A stretch of 64,000 nt of DNA from Lutraria lutraria (lineage: Eukaryota > Mollusca > Bivalvia > Venerida > Mactridae), in NCBI GenBank assembly GCA_964023205.1, contig OZ026842.1, forward strand, positions 38,765,501 to 38,829,500. The letters run 5' to 3'. The translations under genes and the position numbers were made by a program. Each line of letters starts with the position of its first letter. Position 1 is the stretch's first letter. The notes below the pieces were generated by a model. The model was given only the letters and a program-made list of their open reading frames with translations. It was not told the DNA's origin and did not search any database. Positions 15,001 through 23,392 of this stretch are shown one piece after another.

Positions 15001-18000
15001 GATTGTTTAGAATGAAATACCTTCAAATAAAGGCCCTTTATGTGAGAAAGTAGGAAGTTGCTTACGGAGGATGGGAGTCTAGTACTGGTTCTTCCCAGGA
15101 ACAATACTTAGGTGAACTGTCCACTCATATGATTCTGACTGGTGTAAAAGGGGTGTAAAATTTAAGATAAACAAACAAAGTTCACTAGTCAATAAAGGTC
15201 ACATTTTGTCTTTCCCAAGGGTGACCTTTGTTCACAGGTTTGACAGTATTTTCTCAATACTCAGTATATTACACTTTATTATTACAGGTGTTGGGCAGTT
15301 AGCTGGTTATGTTATTACAGATACTGTTGGTTCAGACAGAGAAGGTAAGAAAGACCTTATTGTGTATCTTATGGGGATGCTAACATGTAAATACACTATA
15401 TGCATTGAGATCAATGTCTCTTAAACATCAGAATTAATGTTAAATATCTATTTAAGTGTATGAAGCTACATCTGACAAGAAATGCTATTCAAATTCTAAA
15501 GTGTAAAACACATAGATTTCATTACCTTTTCTTATAATGCTTTTTTTAAAAAAGAGTTTTAGCTATAGCTGCCTCTGTAATTAAATAAACATGATTATTA
15601 CAAGATGAATTCAAACATGCCCCACTCGCTTTCATAAAAATTATAGCAAAATATGTTTAATACAGTGAGTGTTTGTTGGTAACTTCTGTAACGAGAAGAC
15701 TCGGGCTTTCTGTAATTAAAACATTAAAATGTTCACTATATGCATGTATTTTATACCATGGTACTATAATAATGTAAACACTTTATGGTTTAAATGAAGT
15801 AAATATAATTAAATACTGATGTGTAATTGTAGACTTCATTTAAAATGTTTGAATTTAAAACTAATGTACATTAAATGTAACAATATTCTTAATGCTGATA
15901 TATTTGAATTAATTTTTTGTCTTATGCAGTACAACTTCTCCTGAGTGGCCCTCTCTCGAGCAACAACCTCCCTTTAACAGCTGCATGATTTTACCCTACT
16001 GCACAATTTATCTATTTAATTAATCTCTCTAGAGCAACAACCTCTCAACAACAACATGAATTTGCTACTTCCAAAGGGTGTCACTTCGGAGAGGTTGCAC
16101 TGTACATTGTATGGTATGGTGTCCATTCCTGTATTATCTATGTATTCCTTTGGCACATGGACCTTGGCATATTACCCAGATGTATTTCAGAAATAAATCT
16201 TGTAATCTTTATAATATTAATGCATGATAATCATTCAGTTATTTTTTATCTTGTATTCAGATAATAACATGGAGAATATTGAACAAAACTTCAGTGATTG
16301 GTCTGATGATTCTGCTGATGATATTCTGAACAGACCAGGAGAAACTGTAAGATTTCTCATAGATTTTATATATACAGTCAAACCTGTGTTAGTGGCCACC
16401 TCCAAATAAAGGCCATCCTGTGAATAAAGGCCATTTGTTTAAAAACATTAATTCTTTATAACAAAATGACCTCTGAATAAAGACCACCTGTCAATAAAGT
16501 CTGCATTTTGTCTTTCCTTAGGGTGGCCTTTGTTCACAGATATGACTGTACTGACATATTGTTACAGTTGAACCTGATTTATCCAAACCCATTTTATAAA
16601 AAAAACTATTATTTGAGAAAATGTTCTGGATTGCATTCCTATACATTGTATATTTCACTGTTAAAAAAATAGATTACCCAAAACCGATTATTTGAAAACC
16701 TGGTGTTATCTACATATTGTTGTATTATGATTATCTGATCCACTGAATGAAAAGTTTTGGGTTCGAATCTCAACTCTGCCTTCTGAATGTTCAGGAACAC
16801 TTCTTTAGTGTGCCCATTCAAAATACAAAGCTATTAAGTACTGTGTTATAAAAAATCACAGGAAACAGCAGAGGCATGTATCAGTGCTTAACAGTTTATA
16901 TTGACTGAGCCCAAAATAATTCATGTCAGAATGCTATTTTTTATTGAAAGCAAAATCTTTTTACCTGAAAGGTAAAAAAATTTGGGTATACCGGTAGGCC
17001 TTTTTGGTGAGTAGGCAGCATTACCGCAACAAGTAATTTTTAAGGATGCCCAATTGTGTAATGGAAGTCACTAGTAACACAACAATATTACCTGAATTAA
17101 CAGGCTATGTATTTAGTATTTAATTGTAGAAATGTTAAATGATCACATGGTTTTTAATATAACTACATCTTAATTATTGTAATAAGCTTCTAAAGTTTAT
17201 ATTACGAAAAAATGGTTATATTACAGTCCCCGAAGAAGGAAAGTCAACCTGCAGGACAAGAGAGAAGTCAGAGTCCACATGGTAGCGTTTGTAGTAAACA
17301 TAGTGAGAAAGCTAAAGTCAAAGATGAAGTGTGAGTGTGTTTATTACTGCTTAAATTAGTATCTAATTGTCTATCGTTATCTCCCTTGCAAACAAATGTT
17401 GTATACACTTACTCTCAGTTAGATGAAAGTTACATTAGGGAAAGAATGTGACATTCATGACTTCAATGTTTAAGACATATTTATTTCATTGAGATGAGGG
17501 ACAGTCTAGGTATTGCAGATATTCATTATTAAACTTAAAAGAACATTTAATAAGATATGCAAGTTTTTCTATAAACACAGCCTAAGCAAATCCAACATTA
17601 TTTTGCTGGCTTGAAGATTGGCATATTAGACTGGTTTTGTGTTATATTTCATCTTCTTATTTTGGGTAGTTTAATGTTGATTTCATGTTACATGTATATT
17701 GCTTTGCACATATTGGTCAGTCCGTAGGTTAGTCTGTCCATAACCAAGCTTTGTCCGACCAATTACTAGAGAACAATTTGGTCTAAGATCTTTAGTTGGT
17801 TTGGCGGTTAGTCATCACATGTAGATGACCTTTAATTTTGAGATCAGTAAATCAAAAGTCAAGGTCACATCTAACACAAAAACCTTGTCCTACCACCGAT
17901 ATTTATTTTTTGAGGCCAGTTTGTCAAAGGTCCCAGTCACCTTGACCTTTAACATAAAATCCTTGTCCAACCGATAACTAGAGAAAGATCGGACCTGGGA

Positions 18001-21000
18001 TTCTTCTGACTTGGTTGGGAGATTTGTAATTACATGTAGGTGGCCCCTATTGATTTTGAAGTCAGAAGGTCATAGTTACTCACTGACACAATGTAAAGTA
18101 AAATCCTTGACAGATCAGTTACAGGAAATTACTATCCAGTTAGCATTTAGGGGTACATCCGAGTTTGACAAGCACCTCTTGTTTAGACTTGTTTCATGTT
18201 ATTATTTTTAGACTGGTTTTATAATCATTACCATTCATATTTTTAACTACCCCGGTAATAACATGTTATATTTCTATATTACAGAGATGAAGTTGATAAA
18301 GAAACAAAGAAATCAGCTGATGGTGAAGGTACTGTATATCCTTGTTAACATCATTAATTGTAAACAAACAATTTTAATGATATCTTCTTGTACAAAAATA
18401 CACTGAACTAGTCTAAAAAATTGAACAAGCTGATTCATATGCTGAGTTATTTTAAGTGAACAGTGGCAAAGTTGTGAAACTATGTCTTGAGAATAATCCT
18501 AAAATGCTGAAATCAGTGTATGTCTCTCTGTCTGCTAATTGATAGACTAAATTAAGAGTCTGAACTAAAAAGTCTTCCAGTTCTGTTTGATATATAAGAA
18601 AGTACATTGTACATACAGGTATATATTTTTGATACTGTTCAGTATAACTAGTGAGACTTCGGGGTTCCCAATAACAACCGTCCGTCAGCTGATTTAGCCA
18701 CTTAGAAATGAGTTTGGGCCAGTTAGAAATCTCAAAGTTTTAAAAATATTGCTGGAAAAATGCCTGGACCCCCCATAGCAGGCCTGTTATACTAGCTTTT
18801 GGGCCTGTTGGCCACAAACGTATTGAGAATCCTGTGAGTAACAGAATTTCTATGGATTAACACTAATACATGTACCTAATATTTTGTGACAACCTGGTCC
18901 TTATACTTATACAATTTTGTACTTCAGAGACTGGAGAGTTAGAATCAATCTCGTCAGATGAAGGTAGTTTGGTCGAACATGTCAAGATGGGTAAGTCACT
19001 GGGCAGAAATTTCTGTCATAAACATTCAGTAGGGAAATTTTAATCCAGCATCACTAGCTATGCTTTCTCTGTCACTCTTGATCACCAACATTGTATTTTA
19101 TTGTCAAGCCCGCCTGCGGTGAGCTCGACATAGTCGCCACAATGGCGGTTGCGTGTCTGTACGTTAGTTAGTTAGTTAGTGAGTTAGTTAGTGTGTCCGT
19201 CCGGATCCTTGTCCGGGCTGTATCTCCCTTATGCATTGACACTTTTTAAAATAACTTGGCATAATTGTTAAACACCATGAGACGGTGTGCAGTGCGCAAA
19301 ATCCAGGTCTCTATCTCAAAGGTCAAGGTCACACTTAGAGGTCAAACGTCGAAAATGAGCATTATAGACCTTGTCCAGGCTGTATCTCCCTTATTCATGG
19401 AAACTTTTTAAGATAACTTGGCATAATTGTTAAACACCATGGGACGGTGTGCAGTGCGCAAGATCCAGGTCTCTAGCTCAAAGGTCAAGGTCACACTTAG
19501 AGGTCAAACATCAAAAATGAGCATTATACACCTTGTCCGGGCTGTATCTCCCTTATGCATAGAAACTTTTTAAGATAACTTGGCATAATTGTTAAACACC
19601 ATGAGGCGGTGTGCAGTGCGTAAGATCCAGTTCTCTAGCTCAAAGGTCAAGGTCACGCTTAGAGGTCAAACATAAAAAATAATCGTTATACACCTTGTCA
19701 GGGCTGTGTCTCCCTTATGCATGGAATTATTTAAAAATGACTTGCTATAATACAATGCGACCATGTGTCTTGGGCAACACCCAGAATTTTATAGGTCAAA
19801 GGTCATGATTACACATTCGGTCAAATATATTTTCCTTGTCTGGGCTGTAACTTCTGTTTGCATTCAAGGATTTTTAAATAAATTGGTATAAAAGTTTACT
19901 TCAATGAAATGATGTGTCATGAATATCACCCATACTTGTAGTTCAAAGGTCAAGATCACAAGCTGGCTAAACAGGGGCTCGACATGTTGCCCTTGGGCTT
20001 CTAGTTCATATTATAGATTGTGAATATTTCATTCACGCTTTCTGTTAGTACTTATTTTGCATACAAATTATGTTATTACATGGACAGTATATCACCCTTT
20101 GGCAAGACATAATGTGACCATCATTGACAGGTGACCCTTATTTGGTGGTCATTTTGTTCTAAATAATCAATGACAGTTTTTGAAATCAAAATTTGATTGA
20201 ATAATATTGAAATTCCTCCTGGTTATCAAATAAGTGTGTTGAATGATTTTCTTCCTGTACTATAAACTATTAGGTGGATGTTTAGACGTTTAGTTCAGTA
20301 TACATGTTAATATCCTTCTTCAGCTGCTGTTGATGCTCTGGAGATAGATTGGGCAAGTATGGTGAAAGACGACCGCCCAAAACTGGTCACGGGTGCTGCT
20401 TTGAAGAGGTTTAAGCCCGGTGCTTTGTTTGCTCAAATGGGTATATCAAGACAATTTGCTGGTGAAGAATTGTATAAAGAAATACTTGATGTTTGTCAGA
20501 AACACCAAGAGGAGGAATTTGGTATGATTTATATTTTAGGGAAATTAGAAAGTATGTTTTATTGTTACGTTTCTGTAGACTGACTGTGTGAAACAGTTTC
20601 TGATCTGGATACACAAAGTATATCTAAAATGCTGGAATTTGGCAAAATCTTGCCCGAAGGAGTCCTGGTTTTATATGTTTGTATTGTAAAACCTGCAGTT
20701 TGCATGTGGTCTGTAAATCAATATCTAAAAGTCCTTTTTTGTAAAATTGATAAAATATTACCTCTCACTGCTTACACATTACATTTTCTACTATCTTTAA
20801 ATCCGCCTGTACCTGTATTTTTATGAATTGACCTTTATTTCTGACAACCAAAATACTTCATTTTTATCACAAATTCCTGCATTAATTCCCACAATAATTA
20901 GGTTAACACATAACTTTATTCTCTGAATATTGATTTATAATTTTTGAATGATATTATTTTATCTTTTTTACAGCTATTGAAAATGAATCAATTAGTCAAC

Positions 21001-21678
21001 AGTCAAAACAATCAGTTGAAGATACAAAAAGTGACAAAAATATTCATAAAGAACCAAAAGATTCAAAAACTACCAATAAACCTAAGTTTGAATTCTTACA
21101 TGATGTGGCCATGTTTCATTCATCTGGACTTCAAAAATTGAAAGAGAGACGTGAATTATTATCAAATATTGGACCATTCCGAAGAGCTTTATGTGCTAGA
21201 CGAGACTTAGAAATTCGCAGACAGCTATGTAAAGTTGATAAGGTATTATACTGTGATAGTAATTAATAGAACTAGTCAAAAATCATAAAATAAATTTTTG
21301 ATAATTTTTTCTCAAATTGCAAAAAAAAATTGAAAAGGAGAATAATTTATTATTAAAAAAAATAGACAAATGGATTAAGCATATAGAAAAAAAATGTTTC
21401 TCTTGTCATTGAGTATTTTACCAGGTACAATAAACAATTTTTGGCCTAATTGAAAATATAAAAGAAAATGACATTTTTTTTTCCAGGTGTTAGACCCAAG
21501 CCAGCTGTACACTAATCAGGACATGGATTCAGACTTGTATAAACTAAGCATACAAATGCTAAAACAAACAAAAGACCCGTTAATAAAACTTGACCTTCCT
21601 GAAGTCAGTGAAGGTCACTGTGGCTCATCAGTTGAACAAGATACACAGAATATAAATGTTGAAGTGTCATGTGCTTAG
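79..21678 (+). CDS. ZC3H13: ZC3H13-like m6A methyltransferase complex subunit, 24 exons, complete
   Basis: Exons: 79-207, 748-860, 1221-1432, 2230-2357, 2982-3046, 5586-5660, 6041-6900, 7239-7331, 8217-8700, 9296-9531, 10075-10176, 10890-11154, 11919-12182, 12799-12946, 14172-14273, 14704-14800, 15288-15344, 16261-16346, 17227-17330, 18285-18328, 18928-18990, 20324-20521, 20974-21242, 21487-21678. All introns are GT-AG, phases agree, and the sum is 4386 nt (1461 residues). The ATG has A at -3 and an in-frame stop upstream at 10-12. Order: one CCCH finger (residues 51-70); a coiled, charged stretch rich in E, R and Q; a Lys-rich exon (about 241-528); an Arg-Asp repeat exon (about 559-720); an RGG patch (about 799-832); an acidic DWSDDSADDILN segment; and a conserved C-terminus with NIGPFRRALCARRDL. 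This layout is that of ZC3H13 (human ~1670 residues), which in mammals bridges WTAP, VIRMA and HAKAI and keeps the writer complex nuclear. Function here is inferred from orthology. Confidence 0.93.
208..747 (+). other. intron 1 of ZC3H13-like gene, no recognised content
   Basis: The donor is GTGAGT at 208 and the acceptor TTACAG ends at 747. It is AT-rich with only short chance ORFs, and I recognise no repeat family in it. Confidence 0.8.
748..860 (+). other. ZC3H13: exon 2 of ZC3H13-like gene: CCCH zinc finger
   Basis: The exon encodes a single C-x8-C-x5-C-x3-H finger: Cys51, Cys60, Cys66 and His70, with the aromatic and glycine residues usual for the class (SGSCPYGNKCKFLHG). Such fingers bind RNA. 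It sits close to the N-terminus, as in vertebrate ZC3H13. The exon enters in phase 0 and leaves with two bases of a Gly codon. Confidence 0.92.
1433..2229 (+). other. intron 3 of ZC3H13-like gene, no recognised content
   Basis: The donor GTTAGT is at 1433 and the acceptor CTTACAG ends at 2229. Short ORFs on both strands lack coding character. I see no dispersed-repeat termini. Confidence 0.75.
2741..2921. mobile_element. MITE with ~30-bp imperfect terminal inverted repeats, intron 4
   Basis: The left end reads TGCAGTGTTCTCATTA and continues to AGGCTTAAA. The right end is its reverse complement (TTTAAGCCTG to TAATGAGAACACTGCA) with a few mismatches. The element is 181 bp. I could not define a target duplication, so the superfamily is open. 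Confidence 0.6.
3641..5548 (+). mobile_element. Helitron-like (pearl-type) element with central ~158-bp tandem array, family A
   Basis: It starts at TAGCTCACCAGAGCAC, which can fold with GTGCTC and GGTGAGCT just downstream. It ends with a GGCCAT-C-ATGGCC hairpin and CTTCTTGTT. The centre (about 4030-5400) is a tandem array of eight or more units of 154-164 bp. Two unit types alternate, one with GTCACTTGATTTATATAGAC and one with TTTATTCTATTT before ATATAGG. The short unique ends around a tandem core match pearl/Helitron-associated elements of bivalves. It fills intron 5 of the ZC3H13-like gene and carries no transposase. Confidence 0.65.
5719..5830. repeat. 20-bp tandem repeat, intron 6
   Basis: About five and a half copies of a 20-bp unit (CTTGGTAATCTAATTATCAT and variants), becoming degenerate towards the 3' end. 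Confidence 0.85.
6946..7085. repeat. compound microsatellite (TTTG)n then (TTCG)n
   Basis: About 22 TTTG units, one of them TATG, switch abruptly to about 12 TTCG units. The tract lies 45 nt inside intron 7. The exon 7 reading frame runs through it as Phe/Val/Cys/Leu repeats, but the GTAATG donor at 6901 lies before it, so it should be spliced out. Confidence 0.95.
7332..8216 (+). other. intron 8 of ZC3H13-like gene, no clear element
   Basis: The donor is GTAGTG and the acceptor TTTTACAG ends at 8216. Stretches such as AACCATTAGATGGATTATAA look like decayed dispersed repeat, but I could not find ends. Confidence 0.6.
8217..8700 (+). other. ZC3H13: exon 9 of ZC3H13-like gene: Arg-Asp repeat domain
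   Basis: About 160 residues are nearly all R, D, E and P in short units such as RDPRD, RDRD and REPRD. The DNA is a degenerate tandem of units like GGGACCCTAGAGA, so it probably expanded by slippage while keeping frame. It matches the RE/RD-rich low-complexity middle of ZC3H13 proteins. Alternating-charge tracts of this kind are typical of nuclear RNA-processing proteins. Unit number is likely to vary between alleles. Confidence 0.85.
8727..9026 (+). mobile_element. short Helitron-like element, family C ends, intron 9
   Basis: It begins ATACCCCCGCAAATG and carries the inverted match GGCGGGGGTAT near its end. It ends with the hairpin GTCAC-CTCT-GTGAC, a few bases and then CTAG followed by T, which is the Helitron 3' arrangement (hairpin then CTRR). 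The centre has GTCGGTCGGTCC. No coding content. The end matches the end of the large array at 58.4-62.1 kb. Confidence 0.6.
9957..10006 (+). mobile_element. 3' end of a family A Helitron-like element, intron 10
   Basis: GTGAGCGATATA, then the hairpin GGCC-ATCAA-GGCC, then TTCTTGT, matches the end of the element at 3641-5548. The 5' part is too decayed to place. Confidence 0.5.
10075..10176 (+). other. ZC3H13: exon 11 of ZC3H13-like gene: RGG patch
   Basis: The exon encodes a run with ERGRGRGRGGWGRGG, an RGG/RG box likely to contact RNA and to be a substrate for arginine methylation. It enters with one base carried over from exon 10 and leaves with one base. It lies between the Arg-Asp repeats and the Lys/Asp-rich exons 12-13. 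Confidence 0.8.
10480..10770 (+). mobile_element. second short family C element, 3' end lost, intron 11
   Basis: It starts TACCCCCGCAAATGTAGTTT with GTCGGTCGGTCCGTC, and reaches GGCGGGGGTATTAGTCA before similarity stops. The terminal hairpin and CTAG seen at 9005-9026 are missing, so it is an eroded copy. Confidence 0.6.
11155..11918 (+). other. intron 12 of ZC3H13-like gene, no clear element
   Basis: A GGGGGGCATATG stretch with CCATCCGTCCATTC (11180-11230) looks like a decayed dispersed repeat. I see nothing else. Confidence 0.5.
12243..12502 (+). mobile_element. family A Helitron-like element without array, intron 13
   Basis: It starts TTGGTGAGCTTTTGTGATCG and ends with GTGAGCGATATA, GGCC-ATCTT-GGCC and CTCTTGTTT. 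These are the same ends as 3641-5548, but the tandem core is absent. Confidence 0.6.
13491..13722 (+). mobile_element. tRNA-derived SINE, family 1, intron 14
   Basis: The head has an A-box-like TGGTCAAGTGGTTAAGG and a B box GGTTCGAGCC, as in tRNA-derived SINEs. The body has TTTATGTGAGAAAGTA and ends near TATAAACAAACA. A body-only copy is at about 15036-15178. The head does not fold as an intact tRNA. Confidence 0.75.
13826..14146 (+). mobile_element. tRNA-headed SINE, family 2, intron 14
   Basis: The head has TTTGAGTGGTAAGCGCTGGA and a B-box-like GGTTCAATT. The body has the marker AAAATCACAGG followed by GGCATGTATCAGTGCTTTACA, shared with the copies at 16739, 26704 and 35340. Confidence 0.65.
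14928..15246. mobile_element. MITE interrupted by a SINE (nested insertion), intron 16
   Basis: The left part (ACCTGTGTTAGTGACCACC) and the right part (GGGTGACCTTTGTTCACAGG) match the two ends of the intact MITE at 16375-16548. Between them, about 15036-15178 is a body copy of SINE family 1 starting TATGTGAGAAAGTAGGAAG and ending AAACAAACAAAG. The SINE is therefore the younger insertion. Confidence 0.65.
15930..16112. mobile_element. relic of the AACCTCT/AGAGGTTG MITE family, intron 17
   Basis: Degenerate ACAACTTCTCC at the left and CGGAGAGGTTGCACTGTA at the right, with internal AGAGCAACAACCTC, resemble the better copies at 54893-55330. It is heavily diverged. Confidence 0.4.
16375..16548. 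mobile_element. TA-flanked MITE, 174 bp, intron 18
   Basis: Ends CAGTCAAACCTGTG and CACAGATATGACTG form inverted repeats with TA on both sides (16373-16374 and 16549-16550), as in Tc1/mariner-type MITEs. The sub-ends GTGGCCACC and GGTGGCC also pair. Confidence 0.75.
16739..16910 (+). mobile_element. SINE family 2 copy, intron 18
   Basis: The B-box-like GGTTCGAATCTC is followed by the AAAATCACAGG and GGCATGTATCAGTGCTTA body motifs shared with 13826-14146. The 3' end is lost. Confidence 0.6.
17700..18185 (+). repeat. degenerate tandem dispersed repeat, intron 19
   Basis: Two to three degenerate units carry AAAATCCTTGTCC or similar, GATAACTAGAGAA and AAGGTCA, and the stretch ends GACAAGCACCTCTTGTTT. 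This resembles the tandem-core Helitron-like elements of the window but is too decayed for ends to be assigned. Confidence 0.35.
18329..18927 (+). other. intron 20 of ZC3H13-like gene, no recognised content
   Basis: A GT-AG intron. A patch around 18650-18830 (CTTCGGGGTTCCC, GGACCCCCCATAGC) is less AT-rich but fits no repeat I can define. Confidence 0.6.
19103..20004 (+). mobile_element. Helitron-like element with central ~162-bp tandem array, family B
   Basis: It begins TCAAGCCCGCCTGCGG near GTGAGCTCGACA, followed by a short GTTAGTTA repeat. It holds about five tandem units starting CCTTGTCCGGGCTGTA at 19208, 19370, 19531, 19693 and 19835. It ends GCCC-TT-GGGC then CTAG and T (hairpin plus CTRR). 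It fills much of intron 21 and is unrelated in sequence to family A. Confidence 0.65.
20324..21678 (+). other. ZC3H13: exons 22-24 of ZC3H13-like gene: conserved C-terminal region
   Basis: Exon 22 (20324-20521) encodes DWASMVKDD followed by ALKRFKPGALFAQMGIS and a helical FAGEELYKEILDVCQKH. Exon 23 (20974-21242) encodes LLSNIGPFRRALCARRDL followed by EIRRQLCK. Exon 24 (21487-21678) ends the frame at TAG 21676-21678. From memory of the family, these are its most conserved parts outside the finger and include the portion reported to contact WTAP. They are the strongest basis for the name. Confidence 0.85.
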
Positions 21679-22037
21679 ATAATTTCTATCAATGAGGCTG
21701 TCTTTAGAAAACTGTTTGTTTGCAATGACCTGACTCAGAATTGAGGTGGGCATAGAAATTGAATGGCTGACTTACTAGTAAGAATAGATCTACCCAATAA
21801 AGAAGCAAGCAAGCAAGTTTTTAATGATTCCCTTACATTATTTGTATGTGTGATAACTAACATTATTTTTTGTTGAAGTAATATTGTGTTTTTGCAGCTG
21901 TATTCTTTATAAGTCTGTCAAATGGTTATGTTATTCTTTCATTTGAGGTGCTATGGTCAGTCCATTTTCTACATGTTTTGTTGTTCATCATTCAAAAACA
22001 TAACTGTCAAGCTAAGTTTGACATTTTCTATTTTCTG

Positions 22038-22043
22038 AATAAA
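22038..22043 (+). terminator. candidate polyadenylation signal, ZC3H13-like gene
   Basis: AATAAA lies about 360 nt after the stop codon. A second AATAAA at 22663-22668 forms the left edge of a large hairpin. Either could be used. Confidence 0.4.
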
Positions 22044-22662
22044 TTCTATATTTTCTGAAAGATTATTAGGTCTGTAAATTGTTCAAGGGCATCAATTCAT
22101 CTATCTAAGTGTACAGAGATGATTGTATAGTAATGCATACTGACTGATTTTTTGTACCGGTATTTGATTGAGGTTGGATTTTTCTGACAGAAAGTATATG
22201 TTAGTATAATCTTAAATGTTTCAGCTGTGCCTGATCTCAAGGTGTGATTGTTAGTGACTTTGTTGTGTATTTGTAGGTTTGATTTTGTAGAATTCATTTT
22301 TTTGTCATATGTCCATATATCATTTTCTTCAGCAGCTCAAAAACATTTGTTCAGTCATCCGAATAATGAATTTTCTTTCAATATCAAAATACATTTGTGT
22401 CAATGTATAATAAATGGACATAATAAAACATTAATGAAATGGCATCTAATTGTTTTTTTCTATGCACCATTTTGTAAATATCCAATGACAAGTCATCACC
22501 ATGAGATATGCCGCAAATTCCTTTTCTTGACTGCTAGACTTATAAGATTAATTCTTAAAATATTGTTTTTGTTAACCACAGTAACAGTAACAATTCTAAG
22601 GTCAGGTTTTACATGCACTTACTAGGATACATATAAAAAGATAAAATTATGTACTATATGTT

Positions 22663-22769
22663 AATAAATCAGTGATTTGATATAGGCCGTGTTATTTGTC
22701 AGAGAGCAGTCATATTGGCCCAAGGCCATAGGACAAATAACAGGGCCTATATCAAATCACTTATTTATT
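22663..22769. repeat. 38-nt inverted repeat between convergent genes
   Basis: The left arm (22663-22700) has GTGATTTGATATAGG and GTTATTTGTC. The right arm (22732-22769) has GACAAATAAC and CCTATATCAAATCAC. The ~31-nt spacer holds GGCC-CAA-GGCC. The arms pair with few mismatches. It may be a foldback MITE; the A+T flanks contain AATAAA on both strands. Confidence 0.8.
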
Positions 22770-22935
22770 GACAATTTTATTAAATAACTTTGTTAACTGA
22801 ATCAGATTCATTTTAAATGTTTTGAAACTAAATGAATAGCAAATTACTTATACAAGATGTCTGCCATTTCAGCTAAAATCTATATCACTTTTTGGTCCTG
22901 CTCTAGCAGCCAATCAAATTGCTTAAAATGCGTGC

Positions 22936-22986
22936 CAATATCTATATCACTTTTCTGCCCCGGGCTGGAAAGTGATATAGATATTG
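22936..22986. repeat. 18-bp perfect hairpin in the convergent spacer
   Basis: CAATATCTATATCACTTT at 22936-22953 pairs exactly with its reverse complement at 22969-22986, with a GC-rich loop containing CCCGGGC. A direct copy of CTATATCACTTTT lies just upstream near 22880, so the hairpin is probably part of a larger foldback element. Confidence 0.8.
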
Positions 22987-23392
22987 ACCCGCTTAAACAA
23001 GTTACAAGACTGATAATAAATAGTTATTTAATAAATAAAATTACAGGTGTGGTTAATAATACAAATGTAACTATAAATAATTGTTCTTACTACACAAATA
23101 ATCTAAACAACAACTTAATAAAAATAATATCACAACCTATAACGAATACTAGTATAATGACATTCACATTTAACAATTATTAAATGGTATGTGTGTTTGC
23201 ACAAAGTCATCAAATGTCTCAGAAAAACAACCATTTCTTTTCTTTAAAACCCCATTAAGAATCAGAAAAAAATGGCATTTTCAAAATTTTTCATGCAATT
23301 GAATTAATGGAGCTTAAATTGTTGATTTTCTTCTGCTATATTTTAAAACCAAATCATGTGTGTAGATCAAGTTGCTTGATTCTTGAGGACCG

